Assembly: GCA_030704615.1 (NCBI GenBank)
Contig: CM060732.1
Span: forward strand, 10,664,001-10,728,000
Length of the DNA stretch: 64,000 nucleotides
Origin: Takakia lepidozioides
Lineage: Eukaryota > Streptophyta > Takakiopsida > Takakiales > Takakiaceae
Reading direction: 5' to 3'
The notes under the pieces are model-generated. The model saw nothing but the letters and a program-made list of their open reading frames with translations. It was not told the DNA's origin and did no database searches. Both the position numbers and the translations under genes were made by a program. This document shows positions 49,901 to 59,332 of the stretch, piece after piece. Each line of letters opens with the position of its first letter. Position 1 is the stretch's first letter.

Positions 49901-50770
49901 GAGACAAATAAATCATTTGCCTCCCCATCGACGCGTTCACCCCTCAAGCCATTCCACAATTGAATTGAATTGAATTTAAATTCATTTTAAGCCAATAAAT
50001 AGGTTTGCACTGTCTTTCATTGGGGGATTTTGGCACGTATCGATTTTGTTTTTGGCTCAATTTTATTCTGCGGCTTCAAGCATCCCACCGCTACTCCCTC
50101 GCCAAAATTTGGACCAATCAAAAATGCCTTAAAAAAAAAAAAGTGTTCTCTTCGCTCACTGTTGCAGAACTCTCTATGAAGAATGCATGAAGTTGAACAC
50201 AAATCAAGTTTGGAGTGCAAAATAGGGAAGAAACTGTGGTTTTGGGTCCAAATGAATTATGTTCGCTCCCAAATTTGGCACGCACGTTGCATATGGCTAC
50301 ATTACACGGCCCATTAAAAAACGGAATGAAAAACAAATCGTGAGCACGCGAAACACAGTCCAACAGGTCCCAAAGTATTAGTAGATCCAACGGAATACAT
50401 TCAACGGGTGAACGGATGGTTACCCATCCAAATCATTTTTGTTTGCTTCCAAACTTTGCCAGTACGTTGGAGACACCTTCTCACAGGTTGCGGACTAATA
50501 TGAGATCAATCGAAATTCATTCGATGGCTCAACGGATGGTTGGCTATCGAAATGATTTTGGTTCGCTTTGAGACTTGGCCACTATGTTCAATGTGCCATG
50601 TAAGAGGCCCCAGAGTAATATGAGATCAATCAAAATTCGTTCAATAGGCCAACGGATGGTTGCCCATCCAAATGATTTTTGTTTGCTTTGAGACTTGGCC
50701 AATATGTTCAATGTACCCTCTGATACGTCCCAGTGTAATATGAGATCAATCGAAATTATTTTGTGCTTTG
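46961..50770. repeat. ~1.0-kb tandem repeat, about 2.6 units, with ~120-bp subrepeats
   Basis: The landmark TTGCAGAACTC...GCATGAAGTTGAAC occurs at 46961, 47968 and 50162. Spacing is 1007 bp and, after removing a 1.2-kb insertion, about 990 bp. Each unit has a leader, three or four subrepeats of about 120 bp containing CAACGGATGGTTG and TATGAGATCAATCGAAATTC, and a tail with TTGAACGGATGTGGTTGAAG. Unit 3 stops within its subrepeats. Frames within it are short and not conserved, so it is satellite-like and non-coding. Confidence 0.85.
48203..49406 (+). pseudogene. chromovirus RT-RNase H fragment inside the tandem array
   Basis: The same family as the 12-17 kb element, aligning with about 14745-15950. 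RT is open over 48432-49361 with YIDDILVYL, and RNase H begins with [16 protein letters not shown] lies at about 48387 and a TGA at 49359. Both edges cut through coding sequence with no LTR or target duplication, so it arrived by recombination or repair, not integration. At the right edge, CAATG fits both array and element. Confidence 0.9.
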
Positions 50771-51333
50771 AGAACTTTGTGGGTATGTTCGTAGAAAGAT
50801 CATAGATTTTGCGAAATGATTATGAAATACGCAGGGACCAAGCGAAATTTGTTTGGAAGACGACCATTCGTAACTCGTTATAACTTATTGGTTAATATCA
50901 ATTTTCCTTGTTCTCCAGCTTTCGGAGTTCATTGCAAATACCCACATACACGTCATGACCAAATATGACACCATTGTAAATTTGTTTACAGGGTGAACTA
51001 CTTCTTCCCCATCACACGAGTGTAATTGTGAAGAAAACGTTGCTCATGCAATTGAAATTGGCAGGTGCCGCACATGTACATTGTGTGTTAACAAAATTGG
51101 TGATATACAAAATTGGCGGAATGCCATCATTGTGTTTTTTCCAACAATATTCAAGGTACAACAAAAATGCACATTGTATATGTACTATGCTGCCAGTCAT
51201 TAAAAGCCTAGTCATCACTGTCCGAGGACAAAGAATTTGATGTTGTGGCATGATTTGCACTGCCAATTGCCAGAGCTTGCGACCGTGATCTCGTGGTCAA
51301 TGAGGGGCCCAATGACATGTGATCAATTCTGGC
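50771..51333. other. no supported gene
   Basis: AT-rich transition after the tandem array; short frames only. It includes the region 3' of the RING-like ORF. Confidence 0.35.
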
Positions 51334-52227
51334 CTACATCCGCCTACTTCGCGGCGAAAGTTGACTTTCTTCTTCACTCTCACGACGTGGGGGAGGTGGA
51401 TCGAGAACAAGTGCTCGGGCTGCATGCAAATCGGCAACGAGGCCATCCATATCTGGCAATAGAGCCCCCGAAACACGATGATAACGGTCTGTCCATAGTC
51501 GCCTCCATTTCTCTACAACTGCCTTGATGGTACTTTTGAAACTTTCCAATTGCCTCTTGCGGACATTGTCCCTAATCATTGTGTCGTTTCGATGATAAGC
51601 CGCCTCGTACGCCTCATTCATTCGGCGTTGACATATTATAGCATCTTCTAGTTCGGACAACAACAAATGTCTCCCAATCGGTTGTTGGTCATATATTTCG
51701 TTCTCCTCTAGCACCCATGGAACCTGTGGGAGCCGGATAAACCTGGACCTTCTTTGACTCCAATGCCCTCCCAGATTGCGGCAAAACTGCTCTCTCTCCC
51801 ACCAATCTCGAATGCCTCCCGCACGTATGGTTATCTCCCAGTCAGATGTGACCCAGAAATACTGGGGATCTTTGATGTATGCCGGGTTTCCGGCATGTAT
51901 GCCATGCATCTCTCTGTCTGCATCCCATACCAAGTTCTTGCCCCAATACACACAATTCAGAAATGTGAATGGTAGCCCATCCAACGGGAGGTTGTATCGA
52001 TTGTATTCAAAACCTATGGGCATCCGTTCCTCCAAGCCTACCAGCTCATAGAAACGGTGATGGATTGGTGTATGGCATTCTGGGCAAGCGCTCATCCGCA
52101 AGGCTTGCGGGATAAGACATGTGAGATGGAACATATGTCCACATGATCCAAGTACATGACATCCCTCTGGGCCGTATGGATTCCTATACATCGAACAAAC
52201 TGTGCCATCTGATATCCATGATGGCAA
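51334..52227 (-). CDS. RING-like zinc-finger protein, 5' end missing
   Basis: Nearly 300 codons, open to a TAG at 51334. The frame opens after a TGA near 52285 without an ATG, so an upstream exon is likely (CGGCCCAG before AGGGAGGAG could be the acceptor). The N-terminal 60 residues hold Cys/His spacings of a RING-H2 type: C-x11-C, then CGHMFHLTC, then CPEC. The first pair is wider than the usual C-x2-C. Next comes a Trp-rich region (WWEREQFCRNLGGHW), a basic helical stretch (KSTIKAVVEKWRRLW) and a Pro/Glu/Arg tail. E3 ubiquitin ligase activity is possible; a transposon-associated family is the alternative. The frame is undamaged amid wrecked elements. Confidence 0.55.
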   Translation of the reverse strand: MPSWISDGTVCSMYRNPYGPEGCHVLGSCGHMFHLTCLIPQALRMSACPECHTPIHHRFYELVGLEERMPIGFEYNRYNLPLDGLPFTFLNCVYWGKNLVWDADREMHGIHAGNPAYIKDPQYFWVTSDWEITIRAGGIRDWWEREQFCRNLGGHWSQRRSRFIRLPQVPWVLEENEIYDQQPIGRHLLLSELEDAIICQRRMNEAYEAAYHRNDTMIRDNVRKRQLESFKSTIKAVVEKWRRLWTDRYHRVSGALLPDMDGLVADLHAARALVLDPPPPRRESEEESQLSPRSRRM

Positions 52228-52649
52228 AACGCCTCGTGGTATCTCCTCCCTCTGGGCCGACGACGGATAGAAGTTGGATCAATGACTCCGGAGTCGCAGC
52301 AATGAGCGCGACTATTTAATTAATTACGTAAATAGACAAAATTATAAAAAGCGGCAATTACAATTGGTTTTAAGCACTGGAGAAACGACTCGAAAACCAA
52401 AATCCGTATTCCTAATAAATTCAGTTTTATATTTTTTAATTGGGGTGAATGTATCGTTGTTTGTACCACTCCTTTAACAACTAGGCATTCATTGCACACC
52501 CTATTCAAAGATGCAATTTCCGTAAGTGTTGTACGTGGTTCATGACGTGGAATATTTTAATATATTTTAGCTTTTTGTGCGGCTCATAGACATTAGGGTG
52601 TAGTCTCTCGTTGGTTGGCAAGTTGTTTTAATTGTCGGATGTAAAAGTA

Positions 52650-52725
52650 TGACGCCTCCCGAAGGAAGCGTCACTTATGGAGTCACTTCACCCCGAAGGG
52701 CTACTGCCTTCCGCTAGGAAGGTGG
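52650..52725. repeat. two short hairpins
   Basis: GACGCCTCCCGAAGGAAGCGTC and, about 45 bp on, CCTTCCGCTAGGAAGG. Both could fold in RNA or single-stranded DNA. Function unknown. Confidence 0.45.
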
Positions 52726-52978
52726 ACACCTTCATAACACACCAGACCGTGGTTTAAACCCACAACCACATCCAACGTGGTATGTGCCCATTACCACTGG
52801 GTGTCAAGGGTTGAAGACTAAGTATGTCCTTCGCCAAAATTCGTCCAAGTGTTGGGAGAGGGAGCGCTTGGGAGAGAGAACGCTCGAGATGGAGGCTTTG
52901 GAGAGATGTGAGCAAGTGATGCGGGAAGGATGAAGACCAAAACTGGAATTGTAATGTTCCTCTGAGCACTGCTATATT

Positions 52979-53840
52979 TGAACATGTATGTCAAATGTGG
53001 GAACATCAAGGATGCAAAGGGATTGTTTGACCATATGGCTGAACGAGATGTGGTGATGAGGAAGACAATGATTGCAGGATGCACAACAGAGGCGTGGGAT
53101 GGAGGCTTTCGAGACCTAGGAGCAAATGATGCGGGAAGGGGTGAAGCCCAACCACGTCACGTTTGTTTGCGTTAATGCATGTGCAAGCCTAGCGGCCAAG
53201 AGGTCCATGGTGACATCGTGAAAGCTGGAATTGTACCAGATGTCATTCTGAACACCGCCCTGGTGGACATGTATGCTGAATGCGGGAGCATTGAAGATGC
53301 AAAGGTAATGTTCGACAATGTGGCTCAACGAGATGTGGTGTCATGGAGTGCGATGATCGCAGGATATGCATAGCAGGGGCACGGGATAGAGGCTTTGGAG
53401 ACCACCTATGAGCAAATGATGCGAGAAGGAGTGAAGTCCGACCGAGGCATCACGTTTGAGACCATTTGCAATGTATATGCAAGCCTGGGAGACCTGGTAA
53501 AGGGCAAAGAGATCCATCGTGACATCGTCAAAGCTGGAACTGTACCAGAGTCATTCTAAACAATACCCTCGTGGACATGTATGCCAAACGTGGGAGCATT
53601 GATTCTGTAAAGGGAGTGTTCAACAATATGGCTGAGCGAAATGTGGTGTTGTGGAAAGTGATGATCGTAGGACATGCACAACAGGGGCGGGGATTGGAGG
53701 TTTTGGAGACCTATGAGCAAATGATGTGGGAGGGGTGAAGCCCGACCACATTACGTTTGTTTGCATTTGCAATGCATGTGCGAGCCTGCTGGAGAAGGGC
53801 AAAGACGTCCATGGTTGCATCGTCAAAGCTGGAATTGCTT
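52979..53840 (+). pseudogene. PPR protein (PLS class) remnant
   Basis: PPR-type units recur: MYVKCGNIKDAKGLFDHMAE, then VHGDIVKAGIVPDV, then LVDMYAECGSIEDAKVMFDN with DVVSWSAMIAGYA, then KGKEIHRDIVKAG. Intact plant proteins of this class bind organelle RNA. Here frames change between units and stops occur at about 53371, 53557 and elsewhere, so it is dead. Confidence 0.85.
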
Positions 53841-53842
53841 TG

Positions 53843-53925
53843 CATCCTCAAAGCACCCACATTTGACATACATGTCCACAAGGGTATTGTTCAGAATGAC
53901 ATCTGCCAAGTGTTCGAGAAAGTGG
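53843..53925 (-). pseudogene. inverted PPR fragment
   Basis: On - this reads DVILNNTLVDMYVKCG, a PPR unit like those just upstream but in opposite orientation. It marks an inverted rearrangement at the 3' break of the PPR remnant. Confidence 0.7.
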
Positions 53926-53929
53926 TCTG

Positions 53930-54080
53930 TGAAATCCCTCATGGGTCATGACACAAGGTCGAGGACAATGTGGTGAGGGCACCTTCTTCTTCGACCTATT
54001 TTCAGCCTGTTTTGCCCTCTCATCAGACTCGGCCCTGATTCCTGATTGCATGTTGAATTATGAAAATTAGCTCGTTGGGT
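53930..54080 (+). repeat. gypsy-like 65-bp segment fused to a 104-bp repeat unit
   Basis: From TGGTCTGTGAAATCC through CATGGGTCATGACACAAG to GGGCACCTTCTTCTTCG it matches 14500-14570 in the chromovirus pol with few differences. It then continues as one unit of the repeat found at 55.26-55.68 kb. Confidence 0.7.
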
Positions 54081-54339
54081 GGTGGTGACGGCACGAGGGA
54101 TGCTAGACCGTGAGTGGTGAGCCTGTACTCACGTGAGCGGTGCTGCCCCAAGATTTTGCAAAAAGGTACTGTACGCAATTCCGCAGATGACACCCATAAC
54201 CACGGGCAGGATATCCCTGTAGGCATGCCAATGACATGAAGAGCATAGTTGCTAAGGATCCAACCGATTGTTGCGATATTGACAATGGGCACAATGAAGA
54301 TTGGTAATTAAGGGGAAGGTGGTATAGTGGATGGGTAAT

Positions 54340-54990
54340 AAGGGTTTTCTTTAGGGTTTTTAGGGGTTTTTTTTCCGCAGATGCCACTGAATTTTTTCTT
54401 GTTTTTTCGGGGTTTTAGGATTTTTAGGGTTTTCTTAGGGGGTTCTTAGGGGGGTTTTATTGTCCCTGCAGATGCCACTGAAAGTGGTGTGCGGTGCCAC
54501 ACACCACTTTCAGAGGATTGTTTTTTGGGGGTTTTAAGGGTTTCCTTAGGGGTTTTTTTTAGTGTGCGGTGCCATTGAAAAAGGTGTGCGGTCCCGCACA
54601 CCCCTTTTCAGGATTTTGTTTTTTTTTTTGGGTTTTTTTAGGGTTTCTTTTTAGTGTGCAGTGCCACTGAAAGAGGTGTGCGGTGCCGCACACCCCTTTC
54701 CAAGGATTTTCTTTTTCTTTTTTTGGGGATTTTTTTTAGTGTTTTTTAGGGTTCCCCCCCCAAGATGCCACTGAAAATGGTGTGCGGTGCCGCACATTAC
54801 TTTCAGGGTTAATTTTTTTGGGGGGTTTTTTTAGGGTTTTTTCCCTCCAGAAGTGGTGTGCGGTGTCGCACACCACTTTTAGGGGTTTGTTTTAGGGTAA
54901 TTTTGGGGTTTTTATGCTCGGGGGATATTTTAATGCACACCACTTTTGGGGATATTTTAGGGTTTAGGTTTGGCAATTGCCACTCAAAAT
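54340..54990. repeat. array of five long palindromes in T/G-rich DNA
   Basis: Units near 54478, 54585, 54675, 54773 and 54850 share a GTGGTGTGCGGTGCC..CACACCAC palindrome with arms of about 12-18 nt. They are separated by 60-80 bp rich in TTTTAGGG and poly-T. Each could extrude a stable hairpin. Confidence 0.8.
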
Positions 54991-55099
54991 GGTGTCGTCT
55001 TGTTTGTGATATACATCATAGGTCAGCAGTTGACAGTCCTAGCTATTCATTGAAGCCATGTGCTCTTCTTTCATAATAGGGTATAATTTCATCATACTA

Positions 55100-55255
55100 T
55101 ACATGCCTGTTCCCACGGTTATAGGTCCAGCGGGAATAGGTACTCTTTCTTCGACCGCCCATTTTGTGGCATTTGCTGACGTGGCTTGAGCGTGGGCTCA
55201 CGCCACGCCAGCCCCGCGTGAGCGTGAGCTCACTGCTCACGCCGTAGCGTCGCTA
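55100..55255. repeat. GC-rich nested inverted repeat
   Basis: GAGCGTGGGCTCACGCCACG and CGCGTGAGCGTGAGCTCACT contain overlapping GTGAGC/GCTCAC complements. A related CGTGAGCG/CACTCACG stretch, with CCACGGTTATAGG nearby, is at 36.56-36.67 kb on the opposite strand. Confidence 0.5.
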
Positions 55256-55680
55256 TGAGGGCACCTTCTTCTTCGACCTATTTCAGCCTATTTTTCTCTC
55301 TCATCAGACTCGGCCCTAATTACATGTTGAATTCTGAAAGTTAGCTGTTGGGTGGTGGTGAGGGCACCTTCTTCTTCAACCTATTGTAGCCTGTTTTGCC
55401 CTCTCATCAGACTCGGCCCTGAATGCATGTTGAATTCTGAAAGTTAGCTGGTTGGGTGGTGGTGAAGGCACCTTCTTCTTCGACCTATTTCAGCCTGTTT
55501 TGCCCTCTCATCAGACTCGGCCCTGATTCTTGATTGCATGTTGAATTGTGAAATTTAGCTCATTGGGTGGTGGTGAGGGCACCTTCTGAACTTCGACATA
55601 TTTCAGCCTGTTTTTCCCTCTCATCATACTTGGCCCTAAGATGCATATTGAATTTTGTAAATTAGCTCGTTGGGTAGATC
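55256..55680. repeat. ~104-bp tandem repeat, four units
   Basis: Units start GAGGGCACCTTCTTCTTCGA and contain TCATCAGACTCGGCCCT and TTGAATTCTGAAAGTTAGCT. They begin at about 55256, 55360, 55463 and 55573. A fifth, isolated unit lies at 53.98 kb. Confidence 0.8.
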
Positions 55681-55748
55681 TGTGGTGGTTTGGGGTGCAG
55701 CAAGAGTGTGGGAGTAAGGCTTTGGAAACCTCATTGGACTGCTCTGCG

Positions 55749-56340
55749 TCATGGAGGTAGCTGTGTCAATGTCCACGTCTCATTTTGAAGGAGTGAGTTA
55801 TACTCCGCCTGCATTGCCTCTTGCCACTTGGTATGATCTGGTGAAGAAATGGCCTCTTCATACGTATTTGGATCATCAAGAGACTCAATGGTCTCAGTGT
55901 TTCCTGCAAAATCAGTTTCAGCATAATAGAGGAAATCGCCGAACCGTTGAGGTGGCCCTGCATTTCGCTGTGGTCTGACTCTCACACGAGCTTCGTAAAA
56001 AATGATTTGACCGTTGGCATCTGGATTTTCCACATAATCTCTGCTCTCTACTGCTCCCGAGCTCTGTGATCCATCAATTGGTTCTATAGGCTGTGCCACA
56101 TTCTGTTGCCCTTCTGGCTGAACTGGATGTGTTGATGCATTTGAGGCAGGACCTAAGGCAAGTAGTATGATAGAGCTCTGATTGCTCTGTTGAGATTCCT
56201 TGAACGCTATGTTGGTTGCATCATCGTGAAACAAGACATCTCTGCTTACAATCACCTCAAGCGTTTTTCTGTGTCCTAAAGCCTATAAGCTTTACTCTGG
56301 ATGTCATAGCCTAGGAAGAGGCACTTTCTGCTTTTCTATC
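55749..56340 (-). pseudogene. Ty1/copia linker and start of RT
   Basis: On -: LGYDIQSKAYRL with a stop, then VIVSRDVLFHDDATN, a Gln/Pro-rich linker, and EEAISSPDHTKWQEAMQAEY, the usual sequence just before copia RT. RT itself is missing; the element breaks at about 55749. Confidence 0.85.
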
Positions 56341-56429
56341 CAACTGCTTACGCAGCTGCGCGGGGATGTGTGCATAGGCTGTATCTGCGCTTACAAGCAG
56401 AGACATAACTTGTTTATACAGCAACAGCC

Positions 56430-56935
56430 GGAAAAGTGATGTTCTTAATCGCTTCAAGGAGTTATGGAACATCTCCAAGCATGCTACCGGAAACGAGATA
56501 ATGAAGCTTCACACCGATCGAGGGACTGAATATGTGAACAAGGCATTTGCCGATTTTCAATCAGCTACTTGGGAATCACGCATGAGCTGACAGCAACGTA
56601 CACCCCTGAACAAAATGGTTATGCACAAAGAGACAACCGAAGCATTATCGAAATGGTTAGGACTATGCTCCACGACAAGCAAATGTTGCTCAACTTTTGG
56701 GGTGAAGCGTATAGGGCCCACCCCAGACAGGGGGCAGTAGCCGTAAAGTGAAATGGCTCCTAGTTACGTGGGCTTCGGCCGGAATCTTCTCTCTCTCTGG
56801 GGTGAAGCAGTAATGACGGCAGCATATTTGCTCAACCGAATTGGCACTCTTTCCTTAGGGTATGCAACCCCATTGAAGGCCTGGAATAATAAGCGGCCAG
56901 ATGTGGCACATTTACGTGCAAAGGGTTGTAGCAGG
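56430..56935 (+). pseudogene. Ty1/copia integrase segments, inverted relative to their surroundings
   Basis: Two pieces on +. The first runs from KLHTDRGTEYVNKAF to ATYTPEQNGYAQRDNRSI and NFWGEAY. The second, after 56753, runs from LLSLWGEAVMTAAYLLNRIG to KAWNNKRPDVAHLRAKGC. They overlap at the WGEA motif, so they come from two copies or a duplication. The copia gag/protease and pre-RT pieces on either side read on -. Confidence 0.85.
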
Positions 56936-57060
56936 GCCACTGGTTTGGAGCAGGAGCTGGAAGTATGCAAGGAAAAGGTGGCTCTGCTTACACGTGATAA
57001 TCATAATCTGCAAGAAGAGCTGACTGAAGCTTATCGTGTCAAGTTATTGTCAGAAATTTA
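56936..57060 (+). other. coiled-coil exon-like segment fused to copia integrase
   Basis: After TTGTAGCAG the integrase frame changes to LEQELEVCKEKVALLTRDNH and a further 20 residues of coiled coil (EELTEAYRVK), then a stop at 57059. It is bounded by an acceptor-like CAG and a donor-like AAGTTATT, resembles no copia protein, and is free of stops. It looks like an exon of an unknown coiled-coil gene, captured or interrupted by the element. Confidence 0.4.
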
Positions 57061-57173
57061 ATGAATACTTGCCTACAAATGGACTAAGCATCATACAAGC
57101 AGCTAGGCCCTTAAATAGTGTGCTGAAGCACTACCCTTACTCATCATAATTGTCCTTCTGGAAAAACTTTCAA

Positions 57174-58752
57174 TCAGATCGTATGAGGGACAAGAGTTGA
57201 TGGCATACCAATGTCTCTGCAATGATTGAGCTGGTTCAAGGCAGCTGGAGCTCGTTGCTCATAATCCCTTGTCCTGATGCATTTCAGTTTCCAAGCATCT
57301 TCAGTAGAGATGATCGACACAAGATTGCGGCTCAGGTCAGGTACAAAGAGTACTCGGTTCAAAATGCCTCTTATCCAAATCCCGTCGACATAAGACTCTA
57401 TTTCTATGTCTCCAACACCTCTAACCCAAACCCGAAGGTCCGTTGCGACTTTAACTCCCCAGACCCAGAGACAACAGTTTAAAGTTAGCATACCAATCGC
57501 GATGGAATGTCATGTGCTCCCGATGCCCCGGAGTCGGCAATCCACATTTCTTCTTGATCACTGTGCGTGATGTACGCATGACTGCTGTATCGTGCTGTTG
57601 TAAGCACGAGTCTGAGTATTCTCTTGTGAGGCTACAAGTTCCAACTCCTCCACTGCTTCGTGTATCTCTGATATAACTGGTAATGCAAAACTCCATTGGC
57701 CATTACTTGCTGTTGCATCACTCCCACTGTCACTTGCAGTATGGTCGCAAGAAACGCATCGCTCTCCATGACGTCGGTTTCTATTACATTAGCTTGGCTG
57801 CCTGGCTTACGCTTACAGTCCTTCTTGCAGCCTTTGATTGAGCAAGGATCCTCCGTGCATTCCTTAGACCAGTGTCCCCAGCAATGATACAAGTTGCACT
57901 GACTGCTCTTTTTCAATTCAGCTATTCTTCGATTTCTTGTCTTCCTTTGCTCAGGAGTATATTCTCGTTTGCTATAGCTCCCACTCTGACTAGCACTAGG
58001 GCTATAACTGGCAGTGCGACCTGTGCTATGGCCATGACTCCCACTATGGCTGCCAGTCTTGCCTGAACTTTTAGGCTTCCCACTACTGGCGAAGAACGCC
58101 TTATCTGCAAGATCCTGGCCTACTCCTCTCTCCTTCTCGAGATTCTCCTTCTTTAATAAATGGTCCTGCAGCTTATTGAGTGTTTGCTCTGCCTTTGGTA
58201 CGCTGTCCAAGGCATAGAGAAGATTGTCGAAGCTAGGTGGAAGTCCACTTACGATCTTAGATATGATCGCTCTTTCGTCCATGGACGTCCAGCATCTCTG
58301 CCCTAGTATGTAGCAACGTCATCTCCTGGCTGCATGTTCACCCTGTACCATCTCATCTAAAGATGATGTACGATATCATCTGTTGCTTGCTCGTTAACTT
58401 GGATCAGTAATCCCCACATGTCTGCTGCTGTTTCATAATGCATCACATGCTGCAAATGCTTCTCATCAATGGCCTGAATCAGAATAACAATTGCCTGTGT
58501 ATTCTTATCATCCCATACCTTTACTGCCTGACTGTTTGCAGGGTCAGGTCGCTTATCCTTTCCACACAGTACATCCCACAGACCTGTAGATGTATTCCAT
58601 TTGGAACCCCAAACTGGAAATCCCTCACCAGTATACTTTCGTATGCCTATTCCTTCTTTCTCGCCACCGCTTGCCATAGCTGAATCGTAACAATACTTAA
58701 TATCGCTTAGACTTCTATTCTGCACGTGAACTTTCTCAATGCTACTGATCAA
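57174..58752 (-). pseudogene. Ty1/copia gag and protease
   Basis: Gag starts MASGGEKEGIGIRKYTGEGF (ATG at about 58676) and reads through VWDDKNTQAIVILIQAI to a stop near 58357. It resumes after a frame change as IISKIVSGLPPSFDNLLYAL, a Ser/Gly-rich linker and a knuckle-like CWGHWSKEC. Protease traces follow (EHMTFHRDWYANF; GILNRVLFVPDLSRNLVSI). It cannot produce active particles. Confidence 0.85.
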
Positions 58753-58865
58753 ATCTATCCTGCCGTAGCAATATGTTCTCTATCTATGCTTTCTGCACGT
58801 AAACTCAATGCTACTCAAATCTATCATGCCGTAGCAATACGTTCTCTATCTATGCTCAGATATCT
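58735..58865. repeat. tandem duplication upstream of copia gag
   Basis: CTCAATGCTACT(GAT)CAAATCTATC and TGCCGTAGCAATA.GTTCTCTATCTATGCT occur twice, about 65 bp apart. This is where a 5' leader or LTR edge would be expected for the minus-strand copia element, but no clear PBS was found. Confidence 0.55.
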
Positions 58866-59332
58866 CCCAACTGTTGTTTGAATCAACTGATTATGCCAAT
58901 CAGTTCGTTCAATCCTCACTTCTTGATTGCTTCTTGCGCAATGCTATCGCTCAGCTCATGCTATCCTTCTTGCTCTCAACTCGATTCCACCTTCTACAAC
59001 AATATGCACAACTCTTGAAGCGGTTGTGGGATAACCTTTTAGCTAGAATTGCAGGTAGAAGACAAATCTGTTACAATGGAATAAAAAATAGTGCAGTGCT
59101 CATCAGAGTACTTGTAGGCATTCGAGGATGCCAACAAAAATGAGCGCGTAGATTCAAACTGTGTTTCTAGAAGCTACATACTCTGCAGGAAACTTCTGGA
59201 ACACTCTATCCTATCTGTCTTAGAATCCTTCATCTAATTCGCTGAGTTGGATCGTTAAAAAATCTGACGTGGCCGCCATGTAGTAGTCCGTTGTTTATTT
59301 CGTGGAACTCTGTCACTTAATAGCTAGTTTGC
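58866..59332. other. no supported gene; possible copia LTR
   Basis: AT-rich, with short frames. Its position 5' of the copia gag makes an LTR plausible, but I found no second copy to confirm it. Confidence 0.3.

Noticed and set aside
54340-54990. TTTTAGGG-rich spacers considered as a true telomere tract
   Set aside because: The words are irregular and mixed with poly-T and palindromes; there is no run of tandem TTTAGGG.
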